Both the position numbers and the translations under genes were made by a program. Below the pieces are notes generated by a model. The model worked only from the letters and a program-made list of their open reading frames with translations. It ran no database searches and was not told the origin of the DNA. A stretch of 64,000 bases of DNA from Undibacter mobilis (GTDB taxonomy: Bacteria > Pseudomonadota > Alphaproteobacteria > Rhizobiales > Xanthobacteraceae): the NCBI RefSeq assembly GCF_003367195.1, contig NZ_QRGO01000001.1, positions 1,350,501 to 1,414,500 on the forward strand. The letters are read 5' to 3'. This document shows, one piece after another, positions 22,504 through 31,361 of the stretch. Within the stretch, counting starts at the first letter, position 1. Every line of letters starts with the position of its first letter.

Positions 22504-22776
22504 CTACGCGCTCCACATGCTCTCGATGCCGTAGAAGGAGCGCACCTCGGGCCGGAAGACGTGAACCAGCACGCTGCCGGTGTCGATAACGACCCAGTCG
22601 CCCTGGCGCAGACCTTCGACGGCGATGCCGGTCATGCCCGAAGCCTTGAGATCCTTCACCACGCGATCGGCGATCGAAGCGAGATGAACGTTGGAGCGAC
22701 CCGTGGTCACCACCATCGTCTCGCCGATCGAGGACTTGTCGGACAGGTCGATCACCACCGTGTCCTCGGCCTTCAT
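22504..22776 (-). CDS. rsfS: Ribosomal silencing factor RsfS (start uncertain)
   Basis: The 90 residues from the first in-frame ATG contain most of the RsfS fold: DTVVIDLSDKSSIGETMVV, GRSNVHLASIADRVV, DWVVIDTGSVLVHVF and FYGIESMW. RsfS binds ribosomal protein L14 and blocks subunit joining. The family's first helix corresponds to KWLKTILHSLNE, which lies immediately upstream of this ATG in the same open frame, so the real start must be further upstream. No ATG, GTG or TTG occurs in frame between 22777 and the nadD stop at 23119-23121. A CTG at 23050-23052 preceded by AAAAGGA (23063-23069) is a possible start and would give 182 aa. Confidence 0.85.
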   Translation of the reverse strand: MKAEDTVVIDLSDKSSIGETMVVTTGRSNVHLASIADRVVKDLKASGMTGIAVEGLRQGDWVVIDTGSVLVHVFRPEVRSFYGIESMWSA

Positions 22777-23118
22777 CTCATTGAGGCTGTGAAGGATGGT
22801 CTTGAGCCATTTGCTTTCGGCCGCTTTCGGCTTCGCTGCAGTCGGCTTCGACTTGGCGGCAGACGCCTTGCTCGCCGGGGCCTTGGCTTTGACGGTCGCC
22901 TTGGCCAGCGCGCGCGGGCTTTGCTTGTTGCCGGCTTTTGCCGACTTCGAACTCTTTGCGCCGGCGCTCTTCTTAGCCCCGCCGGCCTTGGCGCCTGTGC
23001 GCTTGGCGGCGGATGAACGCGATGACGTTCGGGTGGTCTTCGACTTTGCCAGGGGAGATTGGTCCTTTTGCCGTGCTGAAAGGCGCGCGTTGAGGGGTTT
23101 GCGTGTCGCTAGATTAGC
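22777..23118 (-). other. In-frame Lys/Ala/Ser-rich extension upstream of rsfS
   Basis: This stretch is open in the rsfS frame for 114 codons and reads as low-complexity basic sequence (for example AKATVKAKAPASKASAAKSK), ending in the RsfS helix KWLKTILHSLNE. Codons are typical of real coding sequence here, with Lys as AAG and Ala as GCG/GCC. It begins directly after the nadD TAA. I infer that most or all of it is translated as the N terminus of RsfS from a non-standard start. Confidence 0.6.
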
Positions 23119-24063
23119 TTATCTGGCGCGGTTGCGGGAGGTCTTGCGGCGCGAAGCGGCCGGCTTGCCGCGCTTCGCCGCTGCGGCCGTCTTGAGTGTT
23201 CCTTTGCGAGCCACCTTGCGCGTGCTCTTGCGTGCCTTGGCACGGGCGGGAGCGCCGGCCTTGGCGGCGGTATTCTTGCTCGCTGCGGCTTTTTTCTTGT
23301 TCTTGCCGGCGACAGTTGTGCTCTGGGCACGCGATTTCTTCTTGCCGGCGGCTTTCCGGGTGGAGGTTTTCGGTGCTGCCTTGGTATCGCCCGCCGGTTC
23401 ATTTTTGGCCGGTTCCACCGCAGCCGGCTTGTCGCGGATTGCGCGCAAGGCGGTCGAGGACAAGGTCGATTTCAGGCCGTGCAGATAGGTCCAGACCGGC
23501 GGCATGCGCTCGGGCAGCGAATTTGCCGCGGCTTCGGGAATGCGGAAGCGCGACAGCGCCTGAGCGGCGGTGCTGTTCGAGGCATAAAGACTTGGCCCGG
23601 GACGATCGACCACGACGATGGGAATGAGCTGGGCGATGGCGCGCCATTTCTGCCAGCGGTGAAAATGGCGCAGGTTGTCGGCGCCCATGATCCAGACGAA
23701 GCGCACGCGCGGGCAGCGCGCGATCAGCCACCCGATGGTGTCGAAGGTATAGCGCGTATTGATCACCGCTTCGATGCCGGTGACGTCGATGCGCGGATGG
23801 TTCGCCAGCTTGCGCGCGGCATTCATGCGGTCGGCGAGCGGCGATAGCCCCGACGTGTTTTTCAGCGGGTTGCCGGGCGTCACCAGCCACCAGACGCGGT
23901 CAAGCTGCAGCCGCTTCATCGCCAGCAGGCAGGCGTCGAGATGGGCGCGGTGCGGCGGATCGAACGTGCCGCCGAACAGGCCGATGCGCATGCCGGGGGC
24001 ATGTGGCGGAATGATGCGCTCGATGGAGGGCAGGCGCTGCAACGCGGGCGGCGGCAAATTCAC
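23119..24063 (-). CDS. nadD: Nicotinate-nucleotide adenylyltransferase with Lys/Ala-rich tail
   Basis: NadD makes nicotinate adenine dinucleotide in NAD synthesis. The nucleotidyltransferase motif [11 protein letters not shown] and the later [16 protein letters not shown] and [11 protein letters not shown] (the SxTxxR region) are all present. The start used is a GTG at 24063, giving 314 aa; an ATG at 23991 ([10 protein letters not shown]) is an alternative. The last roughly 100 residues are an unusual Lys/Ala/Arg/Thr-rich tail ([17 protein letters not shown] and similar) resembling histone H1-like sequence, absent from typical NadD. The stop is followed in the same frame by the rsfS extension. 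It follows proA by four bases. Confidence 0.93.
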   Translation of the reverse strand: MNLPPPALQRLPSIERIIPPHAPGMRIGLFGGTFDPPHRAHLDACLLAMKRLQLDRVWWLVTPGNPLKNTSGLSPLADRMNAARKLANHPRIDVTGIEAVINTRYTFDTIGWLIARCPRVRFVWIMGADNLRHFHRWQKWRAIAQLIPIVVVDRPGPSLYASNSTAAQALSRFRIPEAAANSLPERMPPVWTYLHGLKSTLSSTALRAIRDKPAAVEPAKNEPAGDTKAAPKTSTRKAAGKKKSRAQSTTVAGKNKKKAAASKNTAAKAGAPARAKARKSTRKVARKGTLKTAAAAKRGKPAASRRKTSRNRAR

Positions 24064-24067
24064 GATG

Positions 24068-25387
24068 TCACGGACGCGTCTGGCCGGTGCCGCGGATGCG
24101 GTACTTGAACGTGGTGAGCTGCTCGGCGCCGACCGGCCCGCGCGCATGCAGGCGTCCGGTGGCGATGCCGATTTCGGCGCCGAAGCCGAATTCGCCGCCA
24201 TCGGCGAATTGCGTCGAAGCGTTGTGCAGCACAATGGCGGAATCGACCTGCGCCAGGAATTTCTCGGCCGCCGCCTGATCGGCGGTGACGATGGCGTCGG
24301 TGTGATGCGAGCCGTAACGCTCGATGTGATCGATGGCGTCGTCGACGCCGTTGACCACGCCTGCGGTAATGATGGCGTCGAGATATTCCGTCTTCCAGTC
24401 GTCGTCGCTCGCGGCCTTGACGCGCTTGTCCGCCGCCTGCACGGCATCGTCGCCGCGGATTTCGCAGCCGGCATCGATCAGCATGTCGATGAGCGGCTTG
24501 AGATGCGTCGAAGCCGCGGCGCGATCGACGAGCAGCGTTTCGGCTGCGCCGCAGACGCCGGTGCGCCGCATCTTGGCATTGAGCACGATTGCCTTGGCCA
24601 TCGCGAGATCGGCGGCCTTGTCGACATAGACGTGATTGACGCCTTCCAGATGTGCGAACACGGGCACGCGCGCTTCAAGCTGCACGCGGGCGACGAGGCC
24701 TTTGCCGCCGCGCGGCACGATCACGTCGATATTGCCGTCAAGGCCGGTGAGCATCAGTCCGACCGCGTCGCGGTCGCGCGTCGGCACGAGTTGAATGGCG
24801 GCTTCGGGCAGATTGGCGTCGCGCAGGCCCTGCACCAGACAGGCATGGATGGCGCGGCTGGAATGCGTCGAGTCGGAGCCGCCGCGCAGGATCGCGGCAT
24901 TGCCGGCCTTGAGGCACAGCGCGCCGGCATCCGCGGTGACGTTGGGGCGGCTCTCGTAAATGATGCCGACGACGCCGAGCGGCTCGCGCACGCGCTCGAT
25001 GGTCAGGCCGTTCGGCCGGGTCCATGAATCCATCACGGCGCCGACCGGGTCGGTGAGATCGCGCACCACCTCGATGCCGGCGGCGATGCCCTCGATGTTC
25101 TTCTCGGTAAGGGCCAGGCGGTCGAGCATCGCGCCCGTCATGCCGCTGTTACGCGCCTGCGCGATATCCTCGGCATTGGCGGCCAGGATCGCGGCTTTCG
25201 AGGCGCGGATGGCTTTGGCCATGGCAGAAAGCGCGCGGTTTTTCTGCTCGGCCGGGGCGCGCGCGAGCGCACGGGCGGCCGCCCGGGCGTTCCGGCCGAC
25301 AGCGGCCATCAGCTCCGTCAGGACGGCCGAATCGCCAGTCCCGTCAATGGCTTTCATGCCTTCAAAGGCTCTCGCAGGCGCGGTCAT
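24068..25387 (-). CDS. proA: Glutamate-5-semialdehyde dehydrogenase
   Basis: A 439-aa NADPH-dependent reductase of the second step of proline synthesis, turning glutamyl-5-phosphate into glutamate semialdehyde. The catalytic Cys lies in [13 protein letters not shown], and the signature [13 protein letters not shown] is present. The ATG at 25387 (MTAPARAF) is chosen over a TTG nine bases upstream. proB lies upstream on the same strand, but a small gene on the opposite strand sits between the two. Confidence 0.96.
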   Translation of the reverse strand: MTAPARAFEGMKAIDGTGDSAVLTELMAAVGRNARAAARALARAPAEQKNRALSAMAKAIRASKAAILAANAEDIAQARNSGMTGAMLDRLALTEKNIEGIAAGIEVVRDLTDPVGAVMDSWTRPNGLTIERVREPLGVVGIIYESRPNVTADAGALCLKAGNAAILRGGSDSTHSSRAIHACLVQGLRDANLPEAAIQLVPTRDRDAVGLMLTGLDGNIDVIVPRGGKGLVARVQLEARVPVFAHLEGVNHVYVDKAADLAMAKAIVLNAKMRRTGVCGAAETLLVDRAAASTHLKPLIDMLIDAGCEIRGDDAVQAADKRVKAASDDDWKTEYLDAIITAGVVNGVDDAIDHIERYGSHHTDAIVTADQAAAEKFLAQVDSAIVLHNASTQFADGGEFGFGAEIGIATGRLHARGPVGAEQLTTFKYRIRGTGQTRP

Positions 25388-25631
25388 CGGCAGCAAAACC
25401 CGGCAAAATTCTAAAACGATCTCGATACCCGGGGGCCGGGCGCGGGAGGCATTCCTACCACGTCAAGTCCGATACGGCGAGATGGCCTGGAATCGCGGTT
25501 AGCCCTGGGGATGCCGGGGATAGCGAGGATAACTGCCCGCCCGCGGAAACCCATCAAGGGGCCTACATATTGTTCCGGCAACGTTCCTGACCAACAGCGC
25601 AGGCCTGCATTGCGTTTCTCAGGCCCGCCGC

Positions 25632-25844
25632 ATGGAGGATGCGATGCCGACCCAATCCCAACGCCTGCCGGAGCGCTTTCCGGTCGGCACCAAATACGTG
25701 ATCGAGGGCCGTCCCGGCCAGGTGCCGACGCGCTTCATCGAATTCCCGGACGGCACCAGGCTCAAGCTGCCGAAACGTCCGGCGCCGCAGAAGTCGGCTC
25801 CGGCCGGCCGCCGCACCCGCATCAAGGGCAAGCGCGGCCACTGA
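25632..25844 (+). CDS. Small basic conserved-looking hypothetical protein
   Basis: A 70-aa protein encoded opposite to proB and proA in the gap between them. The central part, FPVGTKYVIEGRPGQVPTRF followed by IEFPDGTRLKLPKRPAP, looks like a small beta-barrel-type domain; the C terminus is basic (GRRTRIKGKRGH). An internal ATG at 25644 (MPTQSQR) has AGGATGCG upstream and could be the true start. Codon use is as GC-rich at wobble sites as the neighbours, and no opposite-strand gene accounts for the frame. No function is known to me. Confidence 0.7.
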   Translation: MEDAMPTQSQRLPERFPVGTKYVIEGRPGQVPTRFIEFPDGTRLKLPKRPAPQKSAPAGRRTRIKGKRGH

Positions 25845-25873
25845 GCGCGTGCCATATGCGGGAAGGGGCTGCG

Positions 25874-27004
25874 CTAAATTCCGCCGCCCATGACGAGGTC
25901 GTCGCGGTGGACCATCACGGTGCGGCCGGTGAATCCGAGGATCGATTGCACGTCGGCCGATGAGCGGCCGATGATCTTGTCGGCGTCGGTGAAGTCGTAG
26001 GCCACCAGCCCGCGCCCGACTTCGGCGCCATCGGGCCCGCGCAGCACCACGGCGTCGCCGCGGCCGAAATCGCCTTCGATCCTCTTTACGCCCGCCGGCA
26101 GCAGGCTCTTGCCGCTGCGCAGCGCTTTGACCGCACCATCGTCGATATGCAGCGCGCCGCGCGGCTCCAGCGAGCCGGCGATCCATTTCTTGCGCGACGT
26201 CACCGGATTGGCCGGCGTCAGAAACCAGGTGCACGGCCCGCCTTCGGCAATGGCTTTCAGCGGGTTCATGACGCGGCCCGAGGCGATGACCATGTGGACG
26301 CCGGCGGTCGTGGCAATCTTGCCGGCCTCGATCTTGGTCACCATGCCGCCGCGCGACAGTTCGGAGCCCGATCCACCGGCCACGTTTTCGATCTCGGCGG
26401 TGATGCGCGGCACCACCGGGATGAGTTTGGCGTCGTTGCCCGGCTGCGGTGGCTTGTCATAAAGGCCGTCAATATCCGACAGCAGCACCAGCAAGTCGGC
26501 GCTCACCATGGTGGCGACGCGTGCGGCAAGGCGATCGTTGTCGCCATAGCGGATTTCGCTGGTGGCGACGGTGTCGTTCTCGTTGATCACCGGCACCGCG
26601 CGCCATTCGAGCAGCTTGTCGATGGTCTCGCGGGCATTGAGATAGCGGCGGCGCTCTTCCGTGTCGGTGAGCGTCAGCAGGATTTGCCCCGCGGTGATGC
26701 CATGGGCGCTGAGAGTCTCCGACCATGATCGCGCCAGCGCGATCTGGCCGACCGCGGCGGCGGCCTGCGCCTCCTCAAGCCGCAGCGGGCCGCGCGGCAG
26801 TTTCAGCGTCGCGCGCGCCGAGGCAATGGCGCCGGACGACACCACCAGCACGTCACGCTTCTCGCCGTGCAGTTTCGCGATGTCGTCGACCAGCGATGCC
26901 AGCCATGCGCGCTTGAGCTCGCCGGCTGCGGAATCGACCAGCAGCGACGAGCCGACCTTGATCACGATGCGGCGGAAGGAATGAAGTGAAGGCGTTTTCG
27001 GCAT
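25874..27004 (-). CDS. proB: Glutamate 5-kinase
   Basis: A 376-aa kinase that phosphorylates glutamate in the first step of proline synthesis and is feedback-inhibited by proline. The amino-acid kinase domain starts [14 protein letters not shown], with [20 protein letters not shown] and [22 protein letters not shown]-terminal PUA domain (about residues 285-370) is present. In relatives obgE usually precedes proB; here about nine kilobases of other genes separate them. Confidence 0.96.
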   Translation of the reverse strand: MPKTPSLHSFRRIVIKVGSSLLVDSAAGELKRAWLASLVDDIAKLHGEKRDVLVVSSGAIASARATLKLPRGPLRLEEAQAAAAVGQIALARSWSETLSAHGITAGQILLTLTDTEERRRYLNARETIDKLLEWRAVPVINENDTVATSEIRYGDNDRLAARVATMVSADLLVLLSDIDGLYDKPPQPGNDAKLIPVVPRITAEIENVAGGSGSELSRGGMVTKIEAGKIATTAGVHMVIASGRVMNPLKAIAEGGPCTWFLTPANPVTSRKKWIAGSLEPRGALHIDDGAVKALRSGKSLLPAGVKRIEGDFGRGDAVVLRGPDGAEVGRGLVAYDFTDADKIIGRSSADVQSILGFTGRTVMVHRDDLVMGGGI

Positions 27005-27109
27005 GGGTCTGTAGGACGAAGGGGAAGGGGAGCGTCAAGCGCCGGTTGGACCGGCTGTCTAGCACGGCCCGCCGCCTTTCGTCATACGACCCAATTGCCC
27101 GATCGACCC

Positions 27110-28342
27110 CTAAGAACCGCCTTCTTTCAGGGCCTTGCGCAGCGTGCCGACCGTGCCGGCCGCCACCGGCGGCGCGGCGTTGCCCCACACATTGCGCACA
27201 TAGGTCAGGACGTCGGCGACCTGCTGGTCGGTAAGACGCCAGCCGAGCGACGGCATGGCCGGCGTCGTCGGCGCCGCGTGCGTAAAGGCGCCCTGGCTCC
27301 CGGCCAGCACGACACGGATCAGCGAGGTCGGATCGCCTTGCTGCACCACCGCGTTTCCGGCGAGGCGAGGGAAGAGCTGTGCCTGACCTGCACCGTTGCC
27401 GCCGTGGCAGGCCGAGCAGGTGTCGGCGTAAATCGTGGCGCCGGCCCGCATGCCGGGGGCATCGGCGGCAATCGGCGCCGGTGCCTGGCCCGGGGAGGAC
27501 AGGTCCTTGAGATAGGTGGCAATGGCGCGCAGATCCGCGTCGGTCATCTTCGAGGTGGAGGCCTCGATCACTTCGGCCATCGGGCCCGAAGCGATGGTGC
27601 CGTGACCCGCGCCTGTCTTCAGGTAGGTCGCGATGTCGGCGGCGCTCCAGGAGCCGACGCCTTCATGTGCGTTGCCGGTAATGTTCGGCGCCAGCCAGCC
27701 CTGCAGGACAGTACCGCTCATGCCGCCTTTGTCGGCGCCGAGCAGCGTCTTCGGCGCGTGACAGACCCCGCAATGGCCTGCGCCTGCGACGATATAGGCG
27801 CCGCGATTCCACTCCGCGGATTTCGTCGGATCGGGCTTGAATTCGCCCGGCTTGAAATTGAGCCAGTTCCAGCCGGCGAGCAGCAGGCGGATGTTGAACG
27901 GAAACGGCAGCTGGTTCGACTCAACGAGGTTCGTCGCCGGCTGCAGTGTGCGCAAATAGGCCCAAAGATCGGCGATGTCGCGATCGCTCATCTTGGCGTA
28001 GGCGGGATAAGGCATCGCCGGATAAAGCCGCTTGCCGTTATGGCCGATGCCGCGCTTCATGGCGTTGCGGAAATCATCTTCGTTCCACGTGCCGATCCCG
28101 GTGGCGCGATCGGGTGTGATGTTCGGTGACACCAGCCGGCCGAACGGCGTATCGAGCGCGACGCCGCCGGCGAAAGGCTTGCCACCGGGCGCGGTGTGGC
28201 AGCCGGTGCAATCGCCCAGCACCGCCTGATAACGGCCGGCTTCGATCTGATCGTAAGGTTGTTCGACGGCGTGTGCGGCGCCGGCGGCGACGGCAAGCGC
28301 GGCGAGCGCAACGACCAGTGACCGTTTCATGTGCGTGCTCAT
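27110..28342 (-). CDS. Periplasmic tri-haem cytochrome c (dehydrogenase subunit)
   Basis: A 410-aa protein with a signal peptide (MKRSLVVALAALAVAAGAAHA) and three haem c sites, CTGCH, CGVCH and CSACH. Each is in its own domain of about 110-150 residues with a distal Met ligand candidate (for example YPAMPYPAY). This is the arrangement of the cytochrome subunit of membrane-bound alcohol, gluconate or sorbitol dehydrogenases, which pass electrons to ubiquinone. The ATG at 28342 overlaps the GMC gene stop as ATGA, which settles the start and implies coupled translation. Confidence 0.93.
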   Translation of the reverse strand: MSTHMKRSLVVALAALAVAAGAAHAVEQPYDQIEAGRYQAVLGDCTGCHTAPGGKPFAGGVALDTPFGRLVSPNITPDRATGIGTWNEDDFRNAMKRGIGHNGKRLYPAMPYPAYAKMSDRDIADLWAYLRTLQPATNLVESNQLPFPFNIRLLLAGWNWLNFKPGEFKPDPTKSAEWNRGAYIVAGAGHCGVCHAPKTLLGADKGGMSGTVLQGWLAPNITGNAHEGVGSWSAADIATYLKTGAGHGTIASGPMAEVIEASTSKMTDADLRAIATYLKDLSSPGQAPAPIAADAPGMRAGATIYADTCSACHGGNGAGQAQLFPRLAGNAVVQQGDPTSLIRVVLAGSQGAFTHAAPTTPAMPSLGWRLTDQQVADVLTYVRNVWGNAAPPVAAGTVGTLRKALKEGGS

Positions 28343-30102
28343 GCCTGCACCAGCGCGCCGGGATTGCGCAGATATTTGTCGCGGATGGCATCGGCGGCCC
28401 AATAGGCCAGTGCGCCAACGGTGCCGGTCGGGTTCTTGCCGGCATTCTGCTGGAAGGCGGAGGCGCCGATGACGAAGACGTTCGGCACATCCCAGCTCTG
28501 CAGATACTTATTGACCGCGCTGGTCTTCGGATTGGCGCCCATCGTCGCGCCGCCGGTGTTGTGCGTGCTCTGATAGGGTACCGAATTCCACGACTTGGTG
28601 CGCCGCGCCTGGACGTATTGCTTCGGCTTTAGTGCCTTGGCGATTTCTTCCATGCGGTCGGAAACCCAGTTCGACATGCGGATGTCGTTGTCGGGGAAAT
28701 CGAACGTCATGCGCATCAGCGGACGGCCGAAGCGATCCTTGTAGGTCGGGTCGAGGTCGAGGTAGTTGCCGCGCATGGCGTAGCTCGAGCCTTGCGAGGA
28801 GAAGCCGAAGGCGCGCTGGTAGTTGTCCTTGGTTGCTTTCTTCCAGGCGCTGCCCCAGCGCGGGGTGCCGGGCGGCGTCGGGCGGAAGCCGATCGGGCGG
28901 CCGTTGGTGGGGATGCAGTTGATGCCGGCGCCGCCGACGAAATTGAGCGCCCCATGATCGAAGACATCGCCATTGAAATCGTCCATGGTCTGGCCGAGCG
29001 CGCCGGCGGCGATGAACGGATTGAAGGTCTTGTCTTCGAAGAACATTTGTACGCCGGCATTGGTCTGGTAGCAGTAATTGCGGCCGACCGTGCCTTCGCC
29101 GGTTTGCGGATCGTAGATCTTGCCGATCTTCGACAGCATCATCAGTCGCGCATTGTGCAGGCCATAGGCGCACAGCAGCACGAGATCGGCGGGCTGTTCC
29201 CACTCGACGCCGGATGAATCGACATAGGTGACGCCCTTGGCCATCGTGCCGGAAGCATCGAGATTGACGTGCAGCACTTCGCTGTTGCAGCGCGCCTCGA
29301 AATTCGGCTTGCGCATCAGGACCGGCAGCACCGTGGTCTGCGCGCTCGATTTCGAATAGTTGGCGCAGCCGAAACGTTCGCAGAAGCCGCACATGGTGCA
29401 CTGACCCATGGCGATGCCGAGCGGGTTGACATAACCCTGTGACAGGTTGGCCGATGGCGTCGGGAATGGATGATAGCCGAGCGACTTCGCGCCTTCAGCA
29501 AACAAGGTCGGCGCATAGGTCATCTGCATCGGCGGCAGCGGATAGTCGCGCTTGCGCGGGCCTTCGAACGGATTGCCGCCGGCCTGGATGCTGCCGTTGA
29601 TATTGCCGGCCTTGCCGGAAATGCCGCAGAGATATTCGAAGCGGTCGTAGGCGCTTTCCAGCTCGTCATAGGTGACGCCCCAGTCTTCGATCTGGAGATC
29701 GGCGATGCGGGCGGCGCCGTAGCGTTCGGTCAGGTGGCTCTTGAGCGTGAAGTCGCTCGGATGAAAGCGCCAGGTGTGACCGTTCCAGTGCACGCCGGCG
29801 CCGCCGACGCCGGTGCCCGGCAGGAACGAGCCATAATCGCGCATCGGCAGTGCCGTCTGCGCTGTGGTGTTGCGCATGGTCATGGTTTCCTGCGCCGGCT
29901 GCAGGAACAGATCGCGGCGCACGGCATAGCGCAGTTCGTCCGGCGTATAGCCGATGTTGAAGTCGGTGGCGGTGTCGCGCCACGGGCCGCGCTCGATGGC
30001 GACGACGTCGAGACCTTGCTCGGTCAGTTCATGGGCGAGGATGGCGCCGGTCCATCCGAGGCCGACGATCACCACATCCTTGGCGGGGAGTTTGCGTGCC
30101 AT
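28339..30102 (-). CDS. GMC-family FAD dehydrogenase, membrane-bound type large subunit
   Basis: A 587-aa flavoprotein with the FAD motif VGLGWTGAILAHEL at the N terminus and the GMC C-terminal catalytic region (THNTGGATMG and NPTGTVGALA, holding the His-Asn pair). A cysteine cluster Cys235, Cys238, Cys241 and Cys246 (CTMCGFCERFGC) resembles the iron-sulfur site of FAD glucose and fructose dehydrogenases. With subunit 3 upstream and a tri-haem cytochrome downstream it forms a gluconate 2-dehydrogenase-like complex oxidising a sugar or polyol in the periplasm. No signal peptide is seen; export by hitch-hiking on the Tat signal of subunit 3 is known for the family. The substrate is not determined. 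Confidence 0.92.
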   Translation of the reverse strand: MARKLPAKDVVIVGLGWTGAILAHELTEQGLDVVAIERGPWRDTATDFNIGYTPDELRYAVRRDLFLQPAQETMTMRNTTAQTALPMRDYGSFLPGTGVGGAGVHWNGHTWRFHPSDFTLKSHLTERYGAARIADLQIEDWGVTYDELESAYDRFEYLCGISGKAGNINGSIQAGGNPFEGPRKRDYPLPPMQMTYAPTLFAEGAKSLGYHPFPTPSANLSQGYVNPLGIAMGQCTMCGFCERFGCANYSKSSAQTTVLPVLMRKPNFEARCNSEVLHVNLDASGTMAKGVTYVDSSGVEWEQPADLVLLCAYGLHNARLMMLSKIGKIYDPQTGEGTVGRNYCYQTNAGVQMFFEDKTFNPFIAAGALGQTMDDFNGDVFDHGALNFVGGAGINCIPTNGRPIGFRPTPPGTPRWGSAWKKATKDNYQRAFGFSSQGSSYAMRGNYLDLDPTYKDRFGRPLMRMTFDFPDNDIRMSNWVSDRMEEIAKALKPKQYVQARRTKSWNSVPYQSTHNTGGATMGANPKTSAVNKYLQSWDVPNVFVIGASAFQQNAGKNPTGTVGALAYWAADAIRDKYLRNPGALVQA

Positions 30103-30120
30103 TGTCGATACCTTTGGGCC

Positions 30121-30870
30121 TTAACTCTTGCGCGACCACGTCGGCGCGCCGGTGATCGACACCGGGCCGTGCGGATAGGGCAGGTTGTGCTTGCTGACAT
30201 GGTCGCGATAATCGTACCGCGCGCCCGGGAAGCCGATCATCTTCCACGACACCATGTCGCGATTGCCGCCATAGATAGGATCGGCGAAGAAGCCTTCCAT
30301 GGTGTTCTGCAGGAGCAGATTGAACAGGCCGGCGCCATTGATCTTGCCGAGATCGACCTTGCCGCCTTCGAGGTTCTTGAGAAACTCGTCCTGCTCCTGC
30401 GCGGAGAGTTCGGCAAAGCCGCGGTTGTTTTGAGTCTTGCGCAGGAAAGCGTCGATCGCCGCAAGGCCCGTGCGATAGCGCATCGCCGGTGTGGCTTCGC
30501 CCTGATAGCCCTGTGTCGGCAGGCCCGGTAGGAACGGGCCTTGCGTATAGAGGCGACTCGAATCGCCATATGAGCCGGCGAGTTGACGATCGATGAAGGC
30601 GGCGCAGCCGGCATCCTTGCCGCCCATGCTGAGATCGTCGGCCGGAATCAATCGATCGACGATGGCTTCAATGGCGCGCGCTTCTTCGGGCTTGAAGAAG
30701 TACCAGCCCGAAATCGATGGCTGCGGCGGCTCGCCGGCGAAGGGATGCCAGGGCAATTTGCCGGATATCGATTGCGCGTAAACGTGCGAGGCATATGTCG
30801 TGAAGGACAAGGCGGCGACGGAGGAGAGGAAGTAACGGCGAGTCGCTTTGAAGACCTTGTCATGCGACAT
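30121..30870 (-). CDS. Gluconate 2-dehydrogenase subunit 3 family protein
   Basis: A 249-aa protein with a Tat-like signal (KATRRYFLSSVAALSFTTYA) containing twin arginines. The mature part has FKPEEARAIEAIVDRLIPAD and DPIYGGNRDMVSWKMIGFPG, both hallmarks of subunit 3. This small subunit chaperones and exports the GMC flavoprotein encoded 18 bases downstream. The start is uncertain: in-frame ATGs at 30876 and 30885 are also possible and none has a strong ribosome-binding site. Confidence 0.92.
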   Translation of the reverse strand: MSHDKVFKATRRYFLSSVAALSFTTYASHVYAQSISGKLPWHPFAGEPPQPSISGWYFFKPEEARAIEAIVDRLIPADDLSMGGKDAGCAAFIDRQLAGSYGDSSRLYTQGPFLPGLPTQGYQGEATPAMRYRTGLAAIDAFLRKTQNNRGFAELSAQEQDEFLKNLEGGKVDLGKINGAGLFNLLLQNTMEGFFADPIYGGNRDMVSWKMIGFPGARYDYRDHVSKHNLPYPHGPVSITGAPTWSRKS

Positions 30871-30885
30871 TTTCATTACACACAT

Positions 30886-31361
30886 TCAAATGAAGGATGC
30901 GCCGTTGATAGGAGCGCCAACTGCAACGCGTCAATTCGCGATGATGCATGGCTGCCATCTCGCCTTCTTCACCGAATTGAATAGTTTTGTTCATATCTGC
31001 ATGAGCGAACGCGCGACGACAGAATGCGTTGCATGATCGTTATCGACGATGCCGACATGACACTTCAGTCATCGACCTTGGTCGTATGTTTCTACCGAAC
31101 CCTCATCGCTGATGTCCGGTTCGTCACATGCATCACCTTAGGTTATGGCTTGGCGCGCGACGTGGCCGCGTTCATCTGAGCGGGCTCGTGTGATGCGGTT
31201 GTCACGCCGAGCCCGTGTCGCGCAGCGGCCTGGGATGGTATCGAGCGGCCATTTCGGGCGGGAAACACCCTTAAGTCATCTTGTTTTCTATGAAATCCGG
31301 CCTTTCGCCGGGTCGGAGCCGCGCCTATATTTCGCCAACAAGCATCCATCCGGACCGCGTA
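30886..31361. other. Intergenic region between dehydrogenase operon and BA14K-like gene
   Basis: About 475 bases between divergent genes, visibly richer in A and T than the neighbours around 30950-31120. It should contain the promoters of the dehydrogenase operon and of the BA14K-like gene. No convincing gene, RNA or clear promoter pair was found. Short reading frames here have atypical residue composition and were not accepted. Confidence 0.4.
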
